A stretch of DNA of 64,000 nucleotides from Halodesulfurarchaeum sp. HSR-GB (lineage in GTDB: Archaea > Halobacteriota > Halobacteria > Halobacteriales > Halobacteriaceae). The stretch spans positions 186,001-250,000 of the forward strand of contig NZ_JAVKGN010000001.1 in NCBI RefSeq assembly GCF_031432215.1, read 5' to 3'. Every line of letters starts with the position of its first letter. The first letter of the stretch is position 1. The position numbers were made by a program, and so were the translations under genes. This document shows, piece after piece, positions 51,703 through 61,721 of the stretch. The notes below the pieces were generated by a model that did not search any database, was not told the DNA's origin, and saw only the letters and a program-made list of their open reading frames with translations.

Positions 51703-52014
51703 ATGGTCGATGAAGAGATCGAGCGGGTTCTCTGGTGGTGGACGATTCCGGAGTTGCTGGTTTACCTGGTGCTCTTTTTCCTTCTTTCCGCCAGTCTGCT
51801 CGGATATTCGGAACTCTTCGATACGCACTCCAGACACATTCGGCTCCTCGGTCTTGTCCTCACGTTGTTCCAATTTGTGGCCCCGCTCTGGGTGTTCTAT
51901 GACTTGCGGACCCACTCCGAGTCACTTAGTCGACTATGGTTTCACATCGCCGCGATGCCCGTCATTAATCTCATCGGGGTGGTGGGGTACCTGGAGAAGC
52001 GGACAAGAAATTGA
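51703..52014 (+). CDS. Small membrane protein of unknown function
   Basis: 103 residues from ATG 51703, about 27 nt after a TATA-like aggattta. Three hydrophobic helices (about 14-34, 45-67 and 80-97). The N-terminus is acidic (MVDEEIERVLWWW) and the end basic (LEKRTRN). Third-position codon choice looks less GC-biased than neighbours (for example many T-ending codons), which could mean recent acquisition. I cannot name a family. Confidence 0.5.
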   Translation: MVDEEIERVLWWWTIPELLVYLVLFFLLSASLLGYSELFDTHSRHIRLLGLVLTLFQFVAPLWVFYDLRTHSESLSRLWFHIAAMPVINLIGVVGYLEKRTRN

Positions 52015-52065
52015 GGGAAAACCCTCGAATTACCAGCAAATATTCCGGAAATCCGGAGTAGACCG

Positions 52066-53547
52066 CTATTCCTGGAACATCTCGCGCATCATGGGGTGCA
52101 TCTCCATGAGCTGCTCCTCGGCGATCTCCTCGTAGAGCTTGTAGATGATGGAGATCGTCAGGAGCAGGCCCGTGCCGGAGACCTGCCCGATGGTGCCGAG
52201 CATGTTGGCCATCACCGCGAGCAGTCCCACGAGGGCGCCCCCGATGACGGTGACCTGGGGGATGTACCGTTCCATGACCTTCTCGATGACCCCGACGTTC
52301 TGCCGGAACCCGGGAATCTGCATCCCGGAGTTCTGGATCTGTCGGGCCGTCGACTCGGGGCCCATGTCAGCGGTCTCCACCCAGAAGATGGCGAAGATCG
52401 CCCCGCCGACGATCATGATGAAGAGGTCGACCGAGACCCGGAGCATGATCTGTGCCGGGTCCTGGGCCGTCCCGCCGAGCCACCACATCCAGTCCGAACG
52501 CTGGTAGATGGGCGCCAGGTAATAGAACAACCCGTCGACCGGGACCAGTTGCCCCTGGGTCTCCTGGTAGACGCCCAGCCAGGTCGGCATGCCGGCTTCG
52601 CCGAGTTGGCTCCGCAACAGCCGACCGAGGAACTGAACGTTTGCCTGCAGCGCCCGAACGAGAATCATCGGCAGCACGCTCGCGTAGATGAGCTTCACCG
52701 GGAAGCGGCCCCGGGCGCCCTTCACGCGGGCGTGACTGAGCGGAATCTCGATCCGCACCGACTCGGCGTAGACGACCACCGAGAAGATGAGGATCGTCGT
52801 GATGATCGCGAGGATCTGCCCGTCGATGAGCAGGAACATGATCCCGTCCGCGGAGAGGATCGAGGGCATCGCCCCGGCGTTACCCAGTGCGATGTCGATC
52901 CAGGTGGGGATCACGCCCTCGTTGCCGACCTCGCCCTCCCAGAAGAACAGGCCGCCGACCAGACTCTGGGAGACGCCGGCGACGATGAACAGGCCGATCC
53001 CCGATCCGACACCCCACTTGGAGATGACCTCGTCCATGTAGAGGATGAGGATCCCGCCGACGAGCACCTGGGCGAATATCAGCGACTGCACGCCGAAGGT
53101 ACCGATTCCCAGGCTGGCGGCGATCTGATCACTGGCCGGCAGGAAGTTGCCCATGTAGACGATCGGGATCGCCGTTAGCAGGGTCATCACGATCACGAGG
53201 AGCTTCTGGAGGCCCTGATAGAGTGCCTGATCGCGGGGATCGGAGGTATCCAACCCCAGCAAGTTCGCCCCGCCCAGAAGCTGCAAGACGATGGAGGCGG
53301 TGACGATCGGGCCGATCCCGACCTGCAGAATCGTCCCCTGACCGCCGGCGAGCAGGCTGCGGAACTGTCCGAACAGGTCCTCGCCCCCGCCCGCCACGCC
53401 GAAGAGATACACGTTCGTCAGGAAGAAGTAAAGCACCAGCACGGCGCCCGTCCAGGCCAGCTTGCGCTTGAACGGCACGTGGCCTGTCGGTCGCTCGACC
53501 GAGGGCATCCGGGTCAGATAGGGTTCAGCGGCCTCCTTCCATCCCAT
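52066..53547 (-). CDS. secY: Protein translocase subunit SecY
   Basis: 493 residues, 10 transmembrane helices as expected of SecY/Sec61alpha. Signature regions are GGGEDLFGQFRSLLAGGQGTI, LQVGIGPIVTASIVLQLL, the gating MDEVISKWGVGSGIGLFI, and in the second half RFPVKLIYASVLPMILV. The cytosolic loops carry the ribosome-contacting basic residues. It is the last gene of the spc-type cluster, three bases after rpl15. Longer than typical SecY by an extended periplasmic loop (about residues 335-370). Confidence 0.96.
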   Translation of the reverse strand: MGWKEAAEPYLTRMPSVERPTGHVPFKRKLAWTGAVLVLYFFLTNVYLFGVAGGGEDLFGQFRSLLAGGQGTILQVGIGPIVTASIVLQLLGGANLLGLDTSDPRDQALYQGLQKLLVIVMTLLTAIPIVYMGNFLPASDQIAASLGIGTFGVQSLIFAQVLVGGILILYMDEVISKWGVGSGIGLFIVAGVSQSLVGGLFFWEGEVGNEGVIPTWIDIALGNAGAMPSILSADGIMFLLIDGQILAIITTILIFSVVVYAESVRIEIPLSHARVKGARGRFPVKLIYASVLPMILVRALQANVQFLGRLLRSQLGEAGMPTWLGVYQETQGQLVPVDGLFYYLAPIYQRSDWMWWLGGTAQDPAQIMLRVSVDLFIMIVGGAIFAIFWVETADMGPESTARQIQNSGMQIPGFRQNVGVIEKVMERYIPQVTVIGGALVGLLAVMANMLGTIGQVSGTGLLLTISIIYKLYEEIAEEQLMEMHPMMREMFQE

Positions 53548-53550
53548 GGG

Positions 53551-54015
53551 TTAGTCCTCGCTTTCGTCCGGTTCGTCCGTGGCGTCCTCGGGAACGATGG
53601 CGTCCCCGCCGGTCGCTTCGAGTGCGTCCCGGGCACCGTCGGTGAAGGCATCGGCCGTGACCGAAAGCGTGTGGTGGAGTTGCCCCCCACCCAGGACCTT
53701 CACGACGTCGGCCTCCTCATCGCCCAGTTCGCGGGCGTCGACCCGGTAGCCGTCGTCGGTCTCGGTGACGACACCCGACTCGACGAGAAGCGGAAGGTCC
53801 TCGTCGATCTCCCGGAGTTTGACCTCCGAGACGCTCGTCTGTGCCTTCTCCGGGCGCTTGAAGCCGCTCTTGCCGAGCGGTTCGTAGTGATGATACTCGT
53901 GTTTGTCGCGGCCGGCGCGGCCACGGCCCCCGCGATGCCCGGCTCCACGCCGGTTCTTCTGGGACCCGCTGCTGTGGGTTCGCGTGCCGCGCTGGCGTCG
54001 TTTCTTGCTCGTCAT
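53551..54015 (-). CDS. rpl15: 50S ribosomal protein L15 (uL15)
   Basis: 154 residues from ATG 54015 (MTSKKRRQRGTRTHSSGSQK). The Gly-Arg-rich N-terminus (RRGAGHRGGRGRAGRDKHEY) is the rRNA-binding extension. The C-terminus is acidic, as usual in haloarchaea. It starts three bases after rpl30 and is followed by secY. Confidence 0.94.
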   Translation of the reverse strand: MTSKKRRQRGTRTHSSGSQKNRRGAGHRGGRGRAGRDKHEYHHYEPLGKSGFKRPEKAQTSVSEVKLREIDEDLPLLVESGVVTETDDGYRVDARELGDEEADVVKVLGGGQLHHTLSVTADAFTDGARDALEATGGDAIVPEDATDEPDESED

Positions 54016-54017
54016 GG

Positions 54018-54482
54018 TTATCGCATCGCCGCGAGGAGTTCGTCTATCTCCGCGGTGCTGTGAGTGCCAAGCTGACCGCCCTGGCTCCGGGGGTTCTTGA
54101 TGCCCTCGTGGCCGCCCCGTGGTGGGTGCAGCCGGAGAGTCGGCGAGAGACCGAGCTCTCGCAGCGTCGTCTCCTCCTCGAGCAGCGCGGCTGCGAGGGA
54201 CTCGAAGGAGTCGTACTCGGTGTGCTCGGCCAGCCACGCCTCGTTCACGTCGGCGTCGCCTTCGAGCGGTTCGAGGCGCTTTGCCAGAACTGTCTCCAGA
54301 GCGTCCTGGCTGGGCTCGCCGAAGGCCACGTAGTCGTTGACCTTCGTGAGCATGCCACGATACGTCTCGGTCTCCGGCACCAGCGTGCAGTGGTTGACGC
54401 CATGGAGGTTCAGCATGTCGAGGGTGTCCTCGACGGCCGCCATCATGTTGACGTCACCACGGATCTGAACGACGGCCTGCAT
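54018..54482 (-). CDS. rpl30: 50S ribosomal protein L30 (uL30)
   Basis: 154 residues from ATG 54482; a GTG immediately upstream is also in frame. VVQIRGDVNMMAAVEDTLDM is the N-terminal core, with LNLHGVNHCTLVPETETYRG. The C-terminal archaeal extension contains LHPPRGGHEGIKNPRSQGGQ. The start overlaps the rps5 stop by one base. Confidence 0.94.
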   Translation of the reverse strand: MQAVVQIRGDVNMMAAVEDTLDMLNLHGVNHCTLVPETETYRGMLTKVNDYVAFGEPSQDALETVLAKRLEPLEGDADVNEAWLAEHTEYDSFESLAAALLEEETTLRELGLSPTLRLHPPRGGHEGIKNPRSQGGQLGTHSTAEIDELLAAMR

Positions 54483-55120
54483 CACTCGATCACCTCACGC
54501 ACGTCGAGCGTGCGGTCGGGGACCCGGGCCTCGGTCGTCCGCTTGAGGGCGTTGAAGGTCGCCTTGCCGAAGTTGACCGTACTCCGGGTCTTCCCCGACG
54601 AGCGGGTCCAGATGTCCTCGATCCCGGCGATCGAGAGCACCTGGCGGACCGTTTCGCCGGCCGCGAGGCCGAGGCCTCGGGGCGCGGGGATCAGTTCGAC
54701 CTCGACGCTTCCGGCCTTGCCGGTCGTTCGGAGCGCGACGGTGTGGGGCAGCCCACAGCCACACTCCCAGGACCCACAGCCCCGAGAGACGTCGATGATG
54801 TTCAGCTTCGCGATGTCGATGGCTTTCTGGATCGCCCCGCCGACCTGGTCGTCGCGGCCCTCGGCATAGCCAACATAGCCATCGCGGTTGCCGACGACGA
54901 CCGCCACGCGGAACTTCACGCGGCGGCCGGAGTCGGTCATCCGCTGGACCATGTTGATGTCGAGTACCTCGTCGTCGAGCCCCGGCAGGAGCGTGTCGAC
55001 GATTTCCGGCTCCTTCAGGGGAAGGCCGGAGTTGAGGGCGGCGGACATGTCTTCGATCTCGCCGTCCTTGGTGCGACGACCCAGTCGGGTCGTGGGCTCC
55101 CAGGCGTCGGTGTGACTCAT
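54482..55120 (-). CDS. rps5: 30S ribosomal protein S5 (uS5)
   Basis: 212 residues. Core features: [20 protein letters not shown] (double-stranded RNA-binding-like S5 N-domain) and [40 protein letters not shown] (C-domain). Four-base overlap with rpl18 upstream and start-stop overlap with rpl30 downstream. Confidence 0.95.
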   Translation of the reverse strand: MSHTDAWEPTTRLGRRTKDGEIEDMSAALNSGLPLKEPEIVDTLLPGLDDEVLDINMVQRMTDSGRRVKFRVAVVVGNRDGYVGYAEGRDDQVGGAIQKAIDIAKLNIIDVSRGCGSWECGCGLPHTVALRTTGKAGSVEVELIPAPRGLGLAAGETVRQVLSIAGIEDIWTRSSGKTRSTVNFGKATFNALKRTTEARVPDRTLDVREVIE

Positions 55121-55674
55121 TCGTTATCCTCCAGTAGGGCCGAACGCACTGTATCGAAGTGGTCCGGCAGGTCTGTTGCGTCGAACGAATCGCTGTAAAG
55201 CGGCTCGTCGAGTTGCGTTGCGTACTCGGCGATGTGTTCGCCACGGGTCCGTTCCCAGTCCGCGAAGACCGAATCGTTGTGCGGGATCGAGAGCCCGGCG
55301 TCGATGGCACCCTCCTGAATGGCGAATACCTTCGCGCCCGGGGTCGCTCGATTGAGGCCGATGTCGAGCACGGCCTCGGTCAGTCCCGCTTCGAGGGCCC
55401 GCGTGCCGGCCAGGAGGCCGGTCAGGTAGGCCGCCGGGAGATTGCCCGTTGGGGCCTCCCAGCCGAACTCGGCCAGATCGGCCGAGATCGCCTTCGCGAT
55501 CGTTTCGTCTCCGTCCGGACCGAGAGTCACCAGCTGCGCCCTGGCGTGCTGGTTGCTCACGCGAGCAACCAGTCGGGGCTTCCCGGATTTCAGCAGGCGC
55601 AACCGCTGATGGTAATCTGTCCGGACCTCGCGGCGTCGCCGCATCGGTACTTTGTAGCGTGGTCCGCTGGCCAT
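55117..55674 (-). CDS. rpl18: 50S ribosomal protein L18 (uL18)
   Basis: 185 residues, binds 5S rRNA. The N-terminus has [19 protein letters not shown], the RNA-binding basic segment, then [20 protein letters not shown]. The archaeal/eukaryal-type C-terminal extension is acidic. Start shares a base with the rpl19e stop. Confidence 0.95.
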   Translation of the reverse strand: MASGPRYKVPMRRRREVRTDYHQRLRLLKSGKPRLVARVSNQHARAQLVTLGPDGDETIAKAISADLAEFGWEAPTGNLPAAYLTGLLAGTRALEAGLTEAVLDIGLNRATPGAKVFAIQEGAIDAGLSIPHNDSVFADWERTRGEHIAEYATQLDEPLYSDSFDATDLPDHFDTVRSALLEDNE

Positions 55675-56135
55675 TAGATGTCACCTCGTTCGATGTCGTA
55701 GTTGTCCTCGATGTAGGCCCGGAGCCGGCGGACGCTGTCGAACTCGCCACCGCTTGCCATCCGATAGAGCTGGCGGTACTGCGAGCGGGAAAGCGGGCCG
55801 TCGTCCCGCAGCTCGCGGAGTTCGCGTCGAATCGCCCGGATGCCGTCCCGGTACTCGTCCGCCGGGTCCGAACGAGCCCCGGCCTTCCCTTTGCGGGTGC
55901 CCGGGCCCTTCCGATGGCCGGCGGCGCGTTTTTCGTCTCGTTTCCGGGCGCGACCGCGGGAGTTGCCCGACGGCTCGCTCGCCCGGATCGTCCCGTTCTG
56001 GACCAGTTCCCGGATGTCCTCGCGGGTGATCGCTTCGGCGATCTCGCTCTGTTCGTCCGGATCGAGCCAGATGCGGTTCTCGCCGACATCGAGCACGTCG
56101 GCGGCGAGTCGTTTCTGGGTCGAGAGATCACTCAT
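55674..56135 (-). CDS. rpl19e: 50S ribosomal protein L19e (eL19)
   Basis: 153 residues. N-terminal [20 protein letters not shown] and the Arg/Lys-rich [17 protein letters not shown] region are characteristic of eL19. Archaea and eukaryotes only; not in bacteria. Eight-base overlap with rpl32e. Confidence 0.95.
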   Translation of the reverse strand: MSDLSTQKRLAADVLDVGENRIWLDPDEQSEIAEAITREDIRELVQNGTIRASEPSGNSRGRARKRDEKRAAGHRKGPGTRKGKAGARSDPADEYRDGIRAIRRELRELRDDGPLSRSQYRQLYRMASGGEFDSVRRLRAYIEDNYDIERGDI

Positions 56136-56844
56136 TCTCGGTCACCTCCACTTCCTCGTAGGTCGGATTGAGCACGCGGATCTCCCGCTCGGCCGCGACG
56201 TCCTCGATGCGCTCGCGCTTGCGTCCGCCGACGGCGCTGGCGATCCGGACCGCCTCCCGGTCGGGATCGACGTCTTCGAGGTCCTCGGGGCGGTGAACCC
56301 GCACTTCTTCGAAGCCGCTGGGGTGCAGGCCGCGGACGGCCGTCGGGGTCCGGTAGCCGGACTCGACGGTCGCGCCCTTGCCCTTGATACCCAGTCGCTG
56401 CTTCGAGAGGTTCCCACGTGGCTTGCGCCACGAGGCACTCACGCGCTTTTTCTTGTGGTGGTCCTGCTGGTTGAACGCCGGTTTGCCCTCCCGTGCCCGC
56501 TGGGCGAGCAGCCGGGAGCGCTCCCCGTCGAGGTCGGGCGTCTTGTCGGCCACGCCACGCGGGCGCAGCTCGGTCTCGACGTCCGCGTCCGCAGCTTCTT
56601 CCGCTTTTTCGGCTTCGGTCTCGACCTCGGCCTCGGTCTCTTCCTCGATCTCGAGGCCGCCGACGTCCGCCTTGATGCGGGCCGCAAGCGCGTTCCCGAT
56701 TCCCTCGAGTTCGGCGAGTTCGGACTGGCTTGCCGCCTGCAGGTCCGTAATCGTCTCGTAGCCGCCCTCCCGGAGGGCGTCCGCCTTCGAGGGGCCGATC
56801 CCGCTGATGTCTTCGAGCTCTCGTGGCTCGCCGTTGTCGCTCAT
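56128..56844 (-). CDS. rpl32e: 50S ribosomal protein L32e (eL32) with helix-hairpin-helix extension
   Basis: 238 residues from ATG 56844. The haloarchaeal N-terminal extension contains an HhH-like domain ([20 protein letters not shown], then [18 protein letters not shown]), followed by an acidic linker ([20 protein letters not shown]). The eL32 core starts near residue 125 with [20 protein letters not shown]. The extension is typical of the class. Confidence 0.93.
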   Translation of the reverse strand: MSDNGEPRELEDISGIGPSKADALREGGYETITDLQAASQSELAELEGIGNALAARIKADVGGLEIEEETEAEVETEAEKAEEAADADVETELRPRGVADKTPDLDGERSRLLAQRAREGKPAFNQQDHHKKKRVSASWRKPRGNLSKQRLGIKGKGATVESGYRTPTAVRGLHPSGFEEVRVHRPEDLEDVDPDREAVRIASAVGGRKRERIEDVAAEREIRVLNPTYEEVEVTENE

Positions 56845-56845
56845 C

Positions 56846-57382
56846 TCAGGCACCTCCGCGGGACGGCTTCTCGACGATGTACACGCCGTCCTGGAACACC
56901 CGCGTGTCCTTGTCGGGAACCCGGGTGAGTTGTTCGATCTCGCCGGCGGTCTGTCCCACGGCCTCCTTGTCGGGGCCGGTGAGGGTGATCTCGTCGCCGT
57001 CGATTGTTACCTCGGTGTCGCCGCGAATGGGGGCCCGTCTCGGGGCCTTCTCGCCGAGGAAGTTCTGGATCACGACCGCGTCGTCCTCGACGGAGACCTG
57101 CATCGGGAAGTGGGAGTAGTGGATCTGCATCCGGTACTCGAACTCCTCGGTGACCCCGTGGATCATGTTCTCCACGTGGCTCTGGAAGGTCCCCATCGTG
57201 GCGTTGGTCTTGGCGTCCGCCGCGTCGGATTCGATGCAGACGGTCTCGTCCTCGACGGAAACGGTCACGCCGGGGAACCAGAGTCGTCGCTGCACCGAGC
57301 CCGCCGGCCCCTCGACCGTGAGGTCAAAGCGCTCGGTCTCGGCGGAGACGTCCTCGGGTAGTTGGATTTCGATTCGTGACAT
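56846..57382 (-). CDS. rpl6: 50S ribosomal protein L6 (uL6)
   Basis: 178 residues from ATG 57382 ([15 protein letters not shown]). It contains [19 protein letters not shown] and the second domain's [18 protein letters not shown] segment ([16 protein letters not shown]). Two-base gap to rps8, one-base gap before rpl32e. Confidence 0.95.
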   Translation of the reverse strand: MSRIEIQLPEDVSAETERFDLTVEGPAGSVQRRLWFPGVTVSVEDETVCIESDAADAKTNATMGTFQSHVENMIHGVTEEFEYRMQIHYSHFPMQVSVEDDAVVIQNFLGEKAPRRAPIRGDTEVTIDGDEITLTGPDKEAVGQTAGEIEQLTRVPDKDTRVFQDGVYIVEKPSRGGA

Positions 57383-57384
57383 TG

Positions 57385-57777
57385 TCAGTATACGTACGCG
57401 ATGAGTTGGCCACCGATGCCCTTCTCGCGGGCCTCGTAGTGGCTCATGATCCCGCTTGAGGTCGTCACGATCAGCGTGCCGTAGTCCCGAGCCGGGAGAA
57501 ACTGCTTCTCCCACTTCTCGAGTTCGTCCACGCCGGACGAGTATCGCGGGTTCACGGGTCCACACTCGTTGATGGACCCCGTCAGTTCGACCTCGAACTG
57601 CCCGGCGCGGCCGTCATCGACGTACTCGAAGCCGCCGATGTACCCGCGGTCATAGAGGACCTCGAGTACCGCACCGATCTCGTTCGAGGCGGGCGTTACC
57701 GTATGTGTCAACTGGCCCACACTCTCGGCATTGTTGATGCCCGAGAGCGCGTTCGCCAGTGGGTCGTCTGCTGTCAT
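57385..57777 (-). CDS. rps8: 30S ribosomal protein S8 (uS8)
   Basis: 130 residues from ATG 57777 ([18 protein letters not shown]). [18 protein letters not shown] and the C-terminal [20 protein letters not shown] are diagnostic. A longer in-frame opening upstream overlaps rps14 and was rejected. Confidence 0.96.
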   Translation of the reverse strand: MTADDPLANALSGINNAESVGQLTHTVTPASNEIGAVLEVLYDRGYIGGFEYVDDGRAGQFEVELTGSINECGPVNPRYSSGVDELEKWEKQFLPARDYGTLIVTTSSGIMSHYEAREKGIGGQLIAYVY

Positions 57778-57779
57778 GA

Positions 57780-57935
57780 TTAGCTGTACTTCTTGAAGCC
57801 CATCTGCGGGGCGATCTCCCGGAAGCACTGTCGACACAGCCAGATGTCGTACTTTCCGACGAGACCCTGTTCGCGGTCACATCGGCGACACGTGTGTGTC
57901 TGTCCGGTCTCCTGGGTATCTTCTGTGTCGCTCAT
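57780..57935 (-). CDS. rps14: 30S ribosomal protein S14 (uS14), zinc-binding type
   Basis: 51 residues, short but unambiguous. The order CRRCDREQG ... [14 protein letters not shown] gives four zinc-ligand cysteines (C16, C19, C34, C37), followed by the conserved C-terminus QMGFKKYS. Start ATG 57935 overlaps the rpl5 stop (four bases); two bases separate its stop from rps8. Confidence 0.95.
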   Translation of the reverse strand: MSDTEDTQETGQTHTCRRCDREQGLVGKYDIWLCRQCFREIAPQMGFKKYS

Positions 57936-58456
57936 GTCGTCACCTCCAGGTCGTAGTTGGCTTCGAGGTACGCGATGGCGTCCTCGGCCGTCAGCCGGTG
58001 GTTCGACGGGATCTGGCGGGTGGCCTGATCGCGCTTGGAGACGCGATAGCCCGGACGGACCATGTTGACGGTCACGTCGAGGCCGAAGATCCCGATGGTC
58101 GGGTCGTACTCCTGGCTGGGGAAGTCGGTGTGCTCTTCGATGCCGAAGCTCACGTTCCCGGTCTGATCGAAGTTTCCACGGGTCACGTCAGCGATCGCGA
58201 GTGCCCGGTCGAGGAAGTCCTCGGCGAGGTCCCCACGGATGGTGACCTTCGCGCCGATCGGGTCGCCCGCGCGAATGCCGAACTCCGGTTCGGTCCGCTT
58301 GGCGGTCGTCCGGACCGGCTCCTGGCCCGTGATCTCTTCGAGGATCGTCTCCGCAAGCTGGAGATCCTCCCCACCGTGGCCGACGCCCATGTGGACGACG
58401 ACCTTCTCGATGCTCGGTTCGCGCATCACGTGGAAGTCAGTCTCGGTACTGGACAT
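57932..58456 (-). CDS. rpl5: 50S ribosomal protein L5 (uL5)
   Basis: 174 residues. [20 protein letters not shown] (archaeal start region), [40 protein letters not shown] and [20 protein letters not shown] identify it. It contacts 5S rRNA. Its start shares one base with the rps4e stop. Confidence 0.95.
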   Translation of the reverse strand: MSSTETDFHVMREPSIEKVVVHMGVGHGGEDLQLAETILEEITGQEPVRTTAKRTEPEFGIRAGDPIGAKVTIRGDLAEDFLDRALAIADVTRGNFDQTGNVSFGIEEHTDFPSQEYDPTIGIFGLDVTVNMVRPGYRVSKRDQATRQIPSNHRLTAEDAIAYLEANYDLEVTT

Positions 58457-59178
58457 CAGGCATCACCCTCCGTGGGCAGTTCGGCGTCCTCGCCGACGAA
58501 GTTCTCGTCGATGACGACGACGTACTCCTCGACGGTCTCGAAGACGCCCTCGCCGGTGTCGACGGTGACGGTGTTCGAGGCGCTGCCGGGGGTCACGCTG
58601 ATGTCTTCGACAGTACCGATCTCGCCGGCGTGCTGGCCGGCGACGGCGGTCACGAGTGCGCCCTCCTCGTACACGAAGTGGGCGACGATCTCGTTTGTCT
58701 CGTTGTTCAGGACGATCGAGTCGTTCCCGCTGTAGTCCTCCTCCTCGACGATCAGGTTCGCGCCGTCGTGGAGGTTCAGCTGGGTCCGACCGCCCGAGAC
58801 GGTCGTCTTGCCGATGATCTTCCCGAGTTTGGAGCCCGCGTCGGCCTCGTCGATCGGCGTCAGGCCGAGCCGGCCACCCTCGTCCGGGAACACCCGGTAG
58901 TACTCGTCGCGTTCGGGGAACGCCAGGATGTCGAACATCCCGACTGGTCGGTTGCGATCGTCGACGCTGTCACCGTTGATGCGGACGCCACCGGAGTTCA
59001 CCGCGTAGGTGGCCTCCGTGGCGGTGTCGACGTACCCCAGCACGTCCCGAAGGACGATCACGAGGGGGACGCCGTCCTCGCCGTGCGGTCCGCCGGCGGC
59101 TTTCGCCGTGAAGGTGGCGGTCTTGCGTTCGACCGGCCAGGACTTCGGGACCGAGAGTCGTTTCTGATGGTTGCTCAT
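58456..59178 (-). CDS. rps4e: 30S ribosomal protein S4e (eS4)
   Basis: 240 residues. N-terminal [41 protein letters not shown]4-like RNA-binding [20 protein letters not shown], and a KOW-like [15 protein letters not shown] are diagnostic. Present only in archaea and eukaryotes. Its start overlaps the rpl24 stop by four bases. Confidence 0.95.
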   Translation of the reverse strand: MSNHQKRLSVPKSWPVERKTATFTAKAAGGPHGEDGVPLVIVLRDVLGYVDTATEATYAVNSGGVRINGDSVDDRNRPVGMFDILAFPERDEYYRVFPDEGGRLGLTPIDEADAGSKLGKIIGKTTVSGGRTQLNLHDGANLIVEEEDYSGNDSIVLNNETNEIVAHFVYEEGALVTAVAGQHAGEIGTVEDISVTPGSASNTVTVDTGEGVFETVEEYVVVIDENFVGEDAELPTEGDA

Positions 59179-59531
59179 TCTGTCTCACCTTCGAGTCGCG
59201 CTTCGCGCACGGGATCCTCCAGGTCCAGCTCCGTGACCCGCAGGTTCGAGGCATCGAGGGGACGAGGCACTTCCTCGTCCTCCGCGGTCTCCTGGGTGAC
59301 ACCCTCGACGTGGACGGTGGCGGCCTTCAGATCGACGGCCAGAACCTCGCCTTCCTCCCCGGCGAAATCGCCGCGAAGGACCTCGACGGTGTCACCGGCG
59401 TTGACGGTCACGCTCCGCTGTCCGTACTCCTCGCGGAGGTCGTCGCTGAGCGTGGCCCGAACCTGCTTGTGTCGCTCGTGGAGCGGCGCCCGTTCGGTCC
59501 CCATACGCTGTTTGGTTGGTTGTTCACTCAT
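59175..59531 (-). CDS. rpl24: 50S ribosomal protein L24 (uL24)
   Basis: 118 residues. [20 protein letters not shown] and the KOW motif [20 protein letters not shown] identify it. The C-terminal tail is acidic. Two bases separate it from rpl14. Confidence 0.95.
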   Translation of the reverse strand: MSEQPTKQRMGTERAPLHERHKQVRATLSDDLREEYGQRSVTVNAGDTVEVLRGDFAGEEGEVLAVDLKAATVHVEGVTQETAEDEEVPRPLDASNLRVTELDLEDPVREARLEGETE

Positions 59532-59533
59532 AG

Positions 59534-59932
59534 CTATACGATCATCGTCGCTGTCGACGCGATGCTTCCGTACCGCTCTGCGACTTCTCGGGCGATGGGG
59601 CCTTTGATCTCCGTGCCCCGCGGCTCGCCCATGTCGTCGATGATGACGGCAGCGTTGTCTTCGAATTTGACACGCGTGCCATCCGGTCGGCGGATGGGCT
59701 TGCGCTGTCGAACGACGACGGCCTCGAGCACCTGGCGACGCATTTCGGGCGTGCCTTTGGTGACCGAGACGGTCACTTTGTCACCCAGGCCGGCCTTCGG
59801 GTGGCGGTTGATCGTTCCCTGGTACCCGGAGACGCTAATTACCTTGAGTTCGCGTGCGCCCGTGTTGTCCGCACACGTGATCAGCGAACCCTTCTCCAGG
59901 CCCGGGGTGACATCGGCCTTGATGGCTTCCAT
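59534..59932 (-). CDS. rpl14: 50S ribosomal protein L14 (uL14)
   Basis: 132 residues. [60 protein letters not shown] and the C-terminal [18 protein letters not shown] are diagnostic. Its start overlaps the rps17 stop by one base. Confidence 0.96.
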   Translation of the reverse strand: MEAIKADVTPGLEKGSLITCADNTGARELKVISVSGYQGTINRHPKAGLGDKVTVSVTKGTPEMRRQVLEAVVVRQRKPIRRPDGTRVKFEDNAAVIIDDMGEPRGTEIKGPIAREVAERYGSIASTATMIV

Positions 59933-60264
59933 CAGGCCTCACCCCCGTCGTCGGTAACTTCGACGACGACGTGGCTTTTCGTCTTCGAGAGCGGTCGTGT
60001 CTCTGCGATGCGGACCGTGTCGCCTGTCTGCAAGTCAAAGCACGCCGGGGCGTGAGCCGCGACGCGCGATCGACGCTTCATGTACCGATCGTATTTCGGT
60101 ACGTACACGTCGTACTCGCGCTCGACGACGACGGTCTTTTCCATGTCCGTCGAGGCAACCGTGCCCTCGATGACCTGGCCGCGCACGGAAAGGCTTCCGT
60201 GGAACGGACAGTTGTCATCGGCGCAGGTGCCTTCCGGCTCCGTTACGTTCAGTCCTATCGCCAT
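59932..60264 (-). CDS. rps17: 30S ribosomal protein S17 (uS17)
   Basis: 110 residues. The OB-fold core has [20 protein letters not shown] and the conserved [39 protein letters not shown] is the archaeal N-terminal insertion with two Cys. Overlaps rnp1 by ten bases at its start. Confidence 0.95.
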   Translation of the reverse strand: MAIGLNVTEPEGTCADDNCPFHGSLSVRGQVIEGTVASTDMEKTVVVEREYDVYVPKYDRYMKRRSRVAAHAPACFDLQTGDTVRIAETRPLSKTKSHVVVEVTDDGGEA

Positions 60265-60617
60265 TGTAATCGTCCTCCTGAAACGGTTCTGCGGGCGGGT
60301 CGTGAGAGCAATCGACGTCCATCCACCGTAACGGAGGCCGTCGCCTCGCCAGCCGAGCCAGCCGACACGGCCGGTTGAGCGACGGTCCCGGCGCCCTTCG
60401 CGGACGCCGCGGCTTCATCTGTGATCACGAATTCGAATTTCGTTCCCGCCTTGGGAACCCGAACCTCGCCCGAGTCACGCTCGATCAGGAGCGTGTGTTT
60501 CGTCTCGTCGACGACCCGGCCCTCGATACCGACCCGCGAGGGATCAGTCGAGCTCGTGACTCGGACCTGCAGTCCGATGAGCTCGTGGCCGGGCAACGTC
60601 TCGGGCGAGAGTGTCAT
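60255..60617 (-). CDS. rnp1: Ribonuclease P protein component 1 (p29/Rpp29 family)
   Basis: 120 residues from ATG 60617 (MTLSPETLPGHELIGLQVRV). The Sm-like fold has EGRVVDETKHTLLIERDSGE and VRVPKAGTKFEFVI. A haloarchaea-typical Ala/Gly linker (ASAKGAGTVAQPAVSAGS) precedes the C-terminal DGRRLLSRPARRTV. It binds the specificity region of the RNase P RNA for tRNA 5' processing. Its place between rpl29 and rps17 is conserved in archaea. Confidence 0.93.
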   Translation of the reverse strand: MTLSPETLPGHELIGLQVRVTSSTDPSRVGIEGRVVDETKHTLLIERDSGEVRVPKAGTKFEFVITDEAAASAKGAGTVAQPAVSAGSAGEATASVTVDGRRLLSRPARRTVSGGRLQWR

Positions 60618-60618
60618 C

Positions 60619-60837
60619 TTACTGTTCCTCCGCAGCTGGGTCGCGCTCCTCGGCCTGGATCGTCTTGATCCGGGCGACGGTGCGCCGCAGCTCCTTGATT
60701 CGTGCCGGGTTCTCCGGCGCGCCACCGGCGGCCTTGACCGCCTTGGCGTTGAGGAGTTCCGTCTGCAGCTCCTCGAGTTCGGACTCCCGTTCGGCCGGGG
60801 TCATGTCCCGGATCTCGGTGGGGTGGAGGATCGTCAT
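60619..60837 (-). CDS. rpl29: 50S ribosomal protein L29 (uL29)
   Basis: 72 residues, two-helix protein: [20 protein letters not shown] and [20 protein letters not shown]. Its start overlaps the rps3 stop by four bases; one base separates it from rnp1. Confidence 0.95.
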   Translation of the reverse strand: MTILHPTEIRDMTPAERESELEELQTELLNAKAVKAAGGAPENPARIKELRRTVARIKTIQAEERDPAAEEQ

Positions 60838-61721
60838 TCCTCCACCTCCTCGTCCATCTCATCCAGGAGTTGTTCGGCCTCGGCCTCGGCGTCTTCCTCG
60901 ACGTCCTCGATTTCGGGCGCCTCGGCCTCCTCGGTGTCCTCGGTTTCGGGCTCCTCGACGTCATCGAGGAGCTCCTCTTCGATGTCTTCCTCGGGGGACT
61001 CCGCCCCGCCGGGGGTCTCGACTTCTTCGAAGTCCTCGGCGGCGGCTTCGGTGTCCTCGGGTTCGCCCTCGAGGAGTTCCTCGACGGACTCGCCCTCCTC
61101 TTCGACCACGAGGTCGGAGATATCCGCGTCCTCCTCGATGGTGAAGTCGTCGGGTAGCTCGGCCTCGGGCGGGATGATCTTCACGTTGACCCCGATCGTG
61201 CCGAGTTTCATGACCGCGACGGCCTGACCCGCGTCGACGATCTCCTCGGCGGGTTCGCCGTTGTGCTTGATGTAGCCGCGGTTGAACTTCTCGACCCGGG
61301 ACCGAGCGCCGGTCACCTTGCCGGCCAGTACGATCTCCGCGCCGAGCGCGCCGGCTTCCATGATCCGGTCGATCGTCGTGTGACCGGCCTTCCGGAAGTA
61401 CCAGCCGCGTTCGAGGGCGTTCGCGAGCCGATCGGCCACGATCTGGGCGTTCAGGTCCGGCTCCTCGACCTCCTGCACGTCGATCTGTGGATCTTCGAGG
61501 TTGAACCGATCCTCGAGTTCGGTCGTGATCTTCCGGATGTTCTTTCCGCCCTTGCCGATGACCATGCCGGGCTTTTCCGCTTCGAGGACGATCTGGGTCC
61601 CCATCGGCGTGTGGGCGACTTCCATGCCGCCGTAGCCCGCACGGGCGAGTTCGTCCGCGAAGAACTCGTCGATCTGGGAGCGCTGTAGCCCCTGCTCGAT
61701 GAATTCGAGTTCGTCTGCCAT
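60834..61721 (-). CDS. rps3: 30S ribosomal protein S3 (uS3) with long acidic tail
   Basis: 295 residues. The KH domain has [20 protein letters not shown]; the C-domain has [20 protein letters not shown] and [20 protein letters not shown]. After about residue 205 comes a roughly 85-residue tail of Glu/Asp with few other residues, longer than in most archaea. One-base overlap with rpl22. Confidence 0.95.
   Translation of the reverse strand: MADELEFIEQGLQRSQIDEFFADELARAGYGGMEVAHTPMGTQIVLEAEKPGMVIGKGGKNIRKITTELEDRFNLEDPQIDVQEVEEPDLNAQIVADRLANALERGWYFRKAGHTTIDRIMEAGALGAEIVLAGKVTGARSRVEKFNRGYIKHNGEPAEEIVDAGQAVAVMKLGTIGVNVKIIPPEAELPDDFTIEEDADISDLVVEEEGESVEELLEGEPEDTEAAAEDFEEVETPGGAESPEEDIEEELLDDVEEPETEDTEEAEAPEIEDVEEDAEAEAEQLLDEMDEEVEE

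Noticed and set aside
52015..52065. Hairpin CCGGA-AA-TCCGG as a terminator between convergent genes
   Set aside because: The loop would be only two bases and no T-run follows, so a functional terminator is not supported.
56128..56844. L32e as a fusion with a DNA-repair HhH protein
   Set aside because: An N-terminal helix-hairpin-helix extension is usual for haloarchaeal L32e, so it is not a new fusion.
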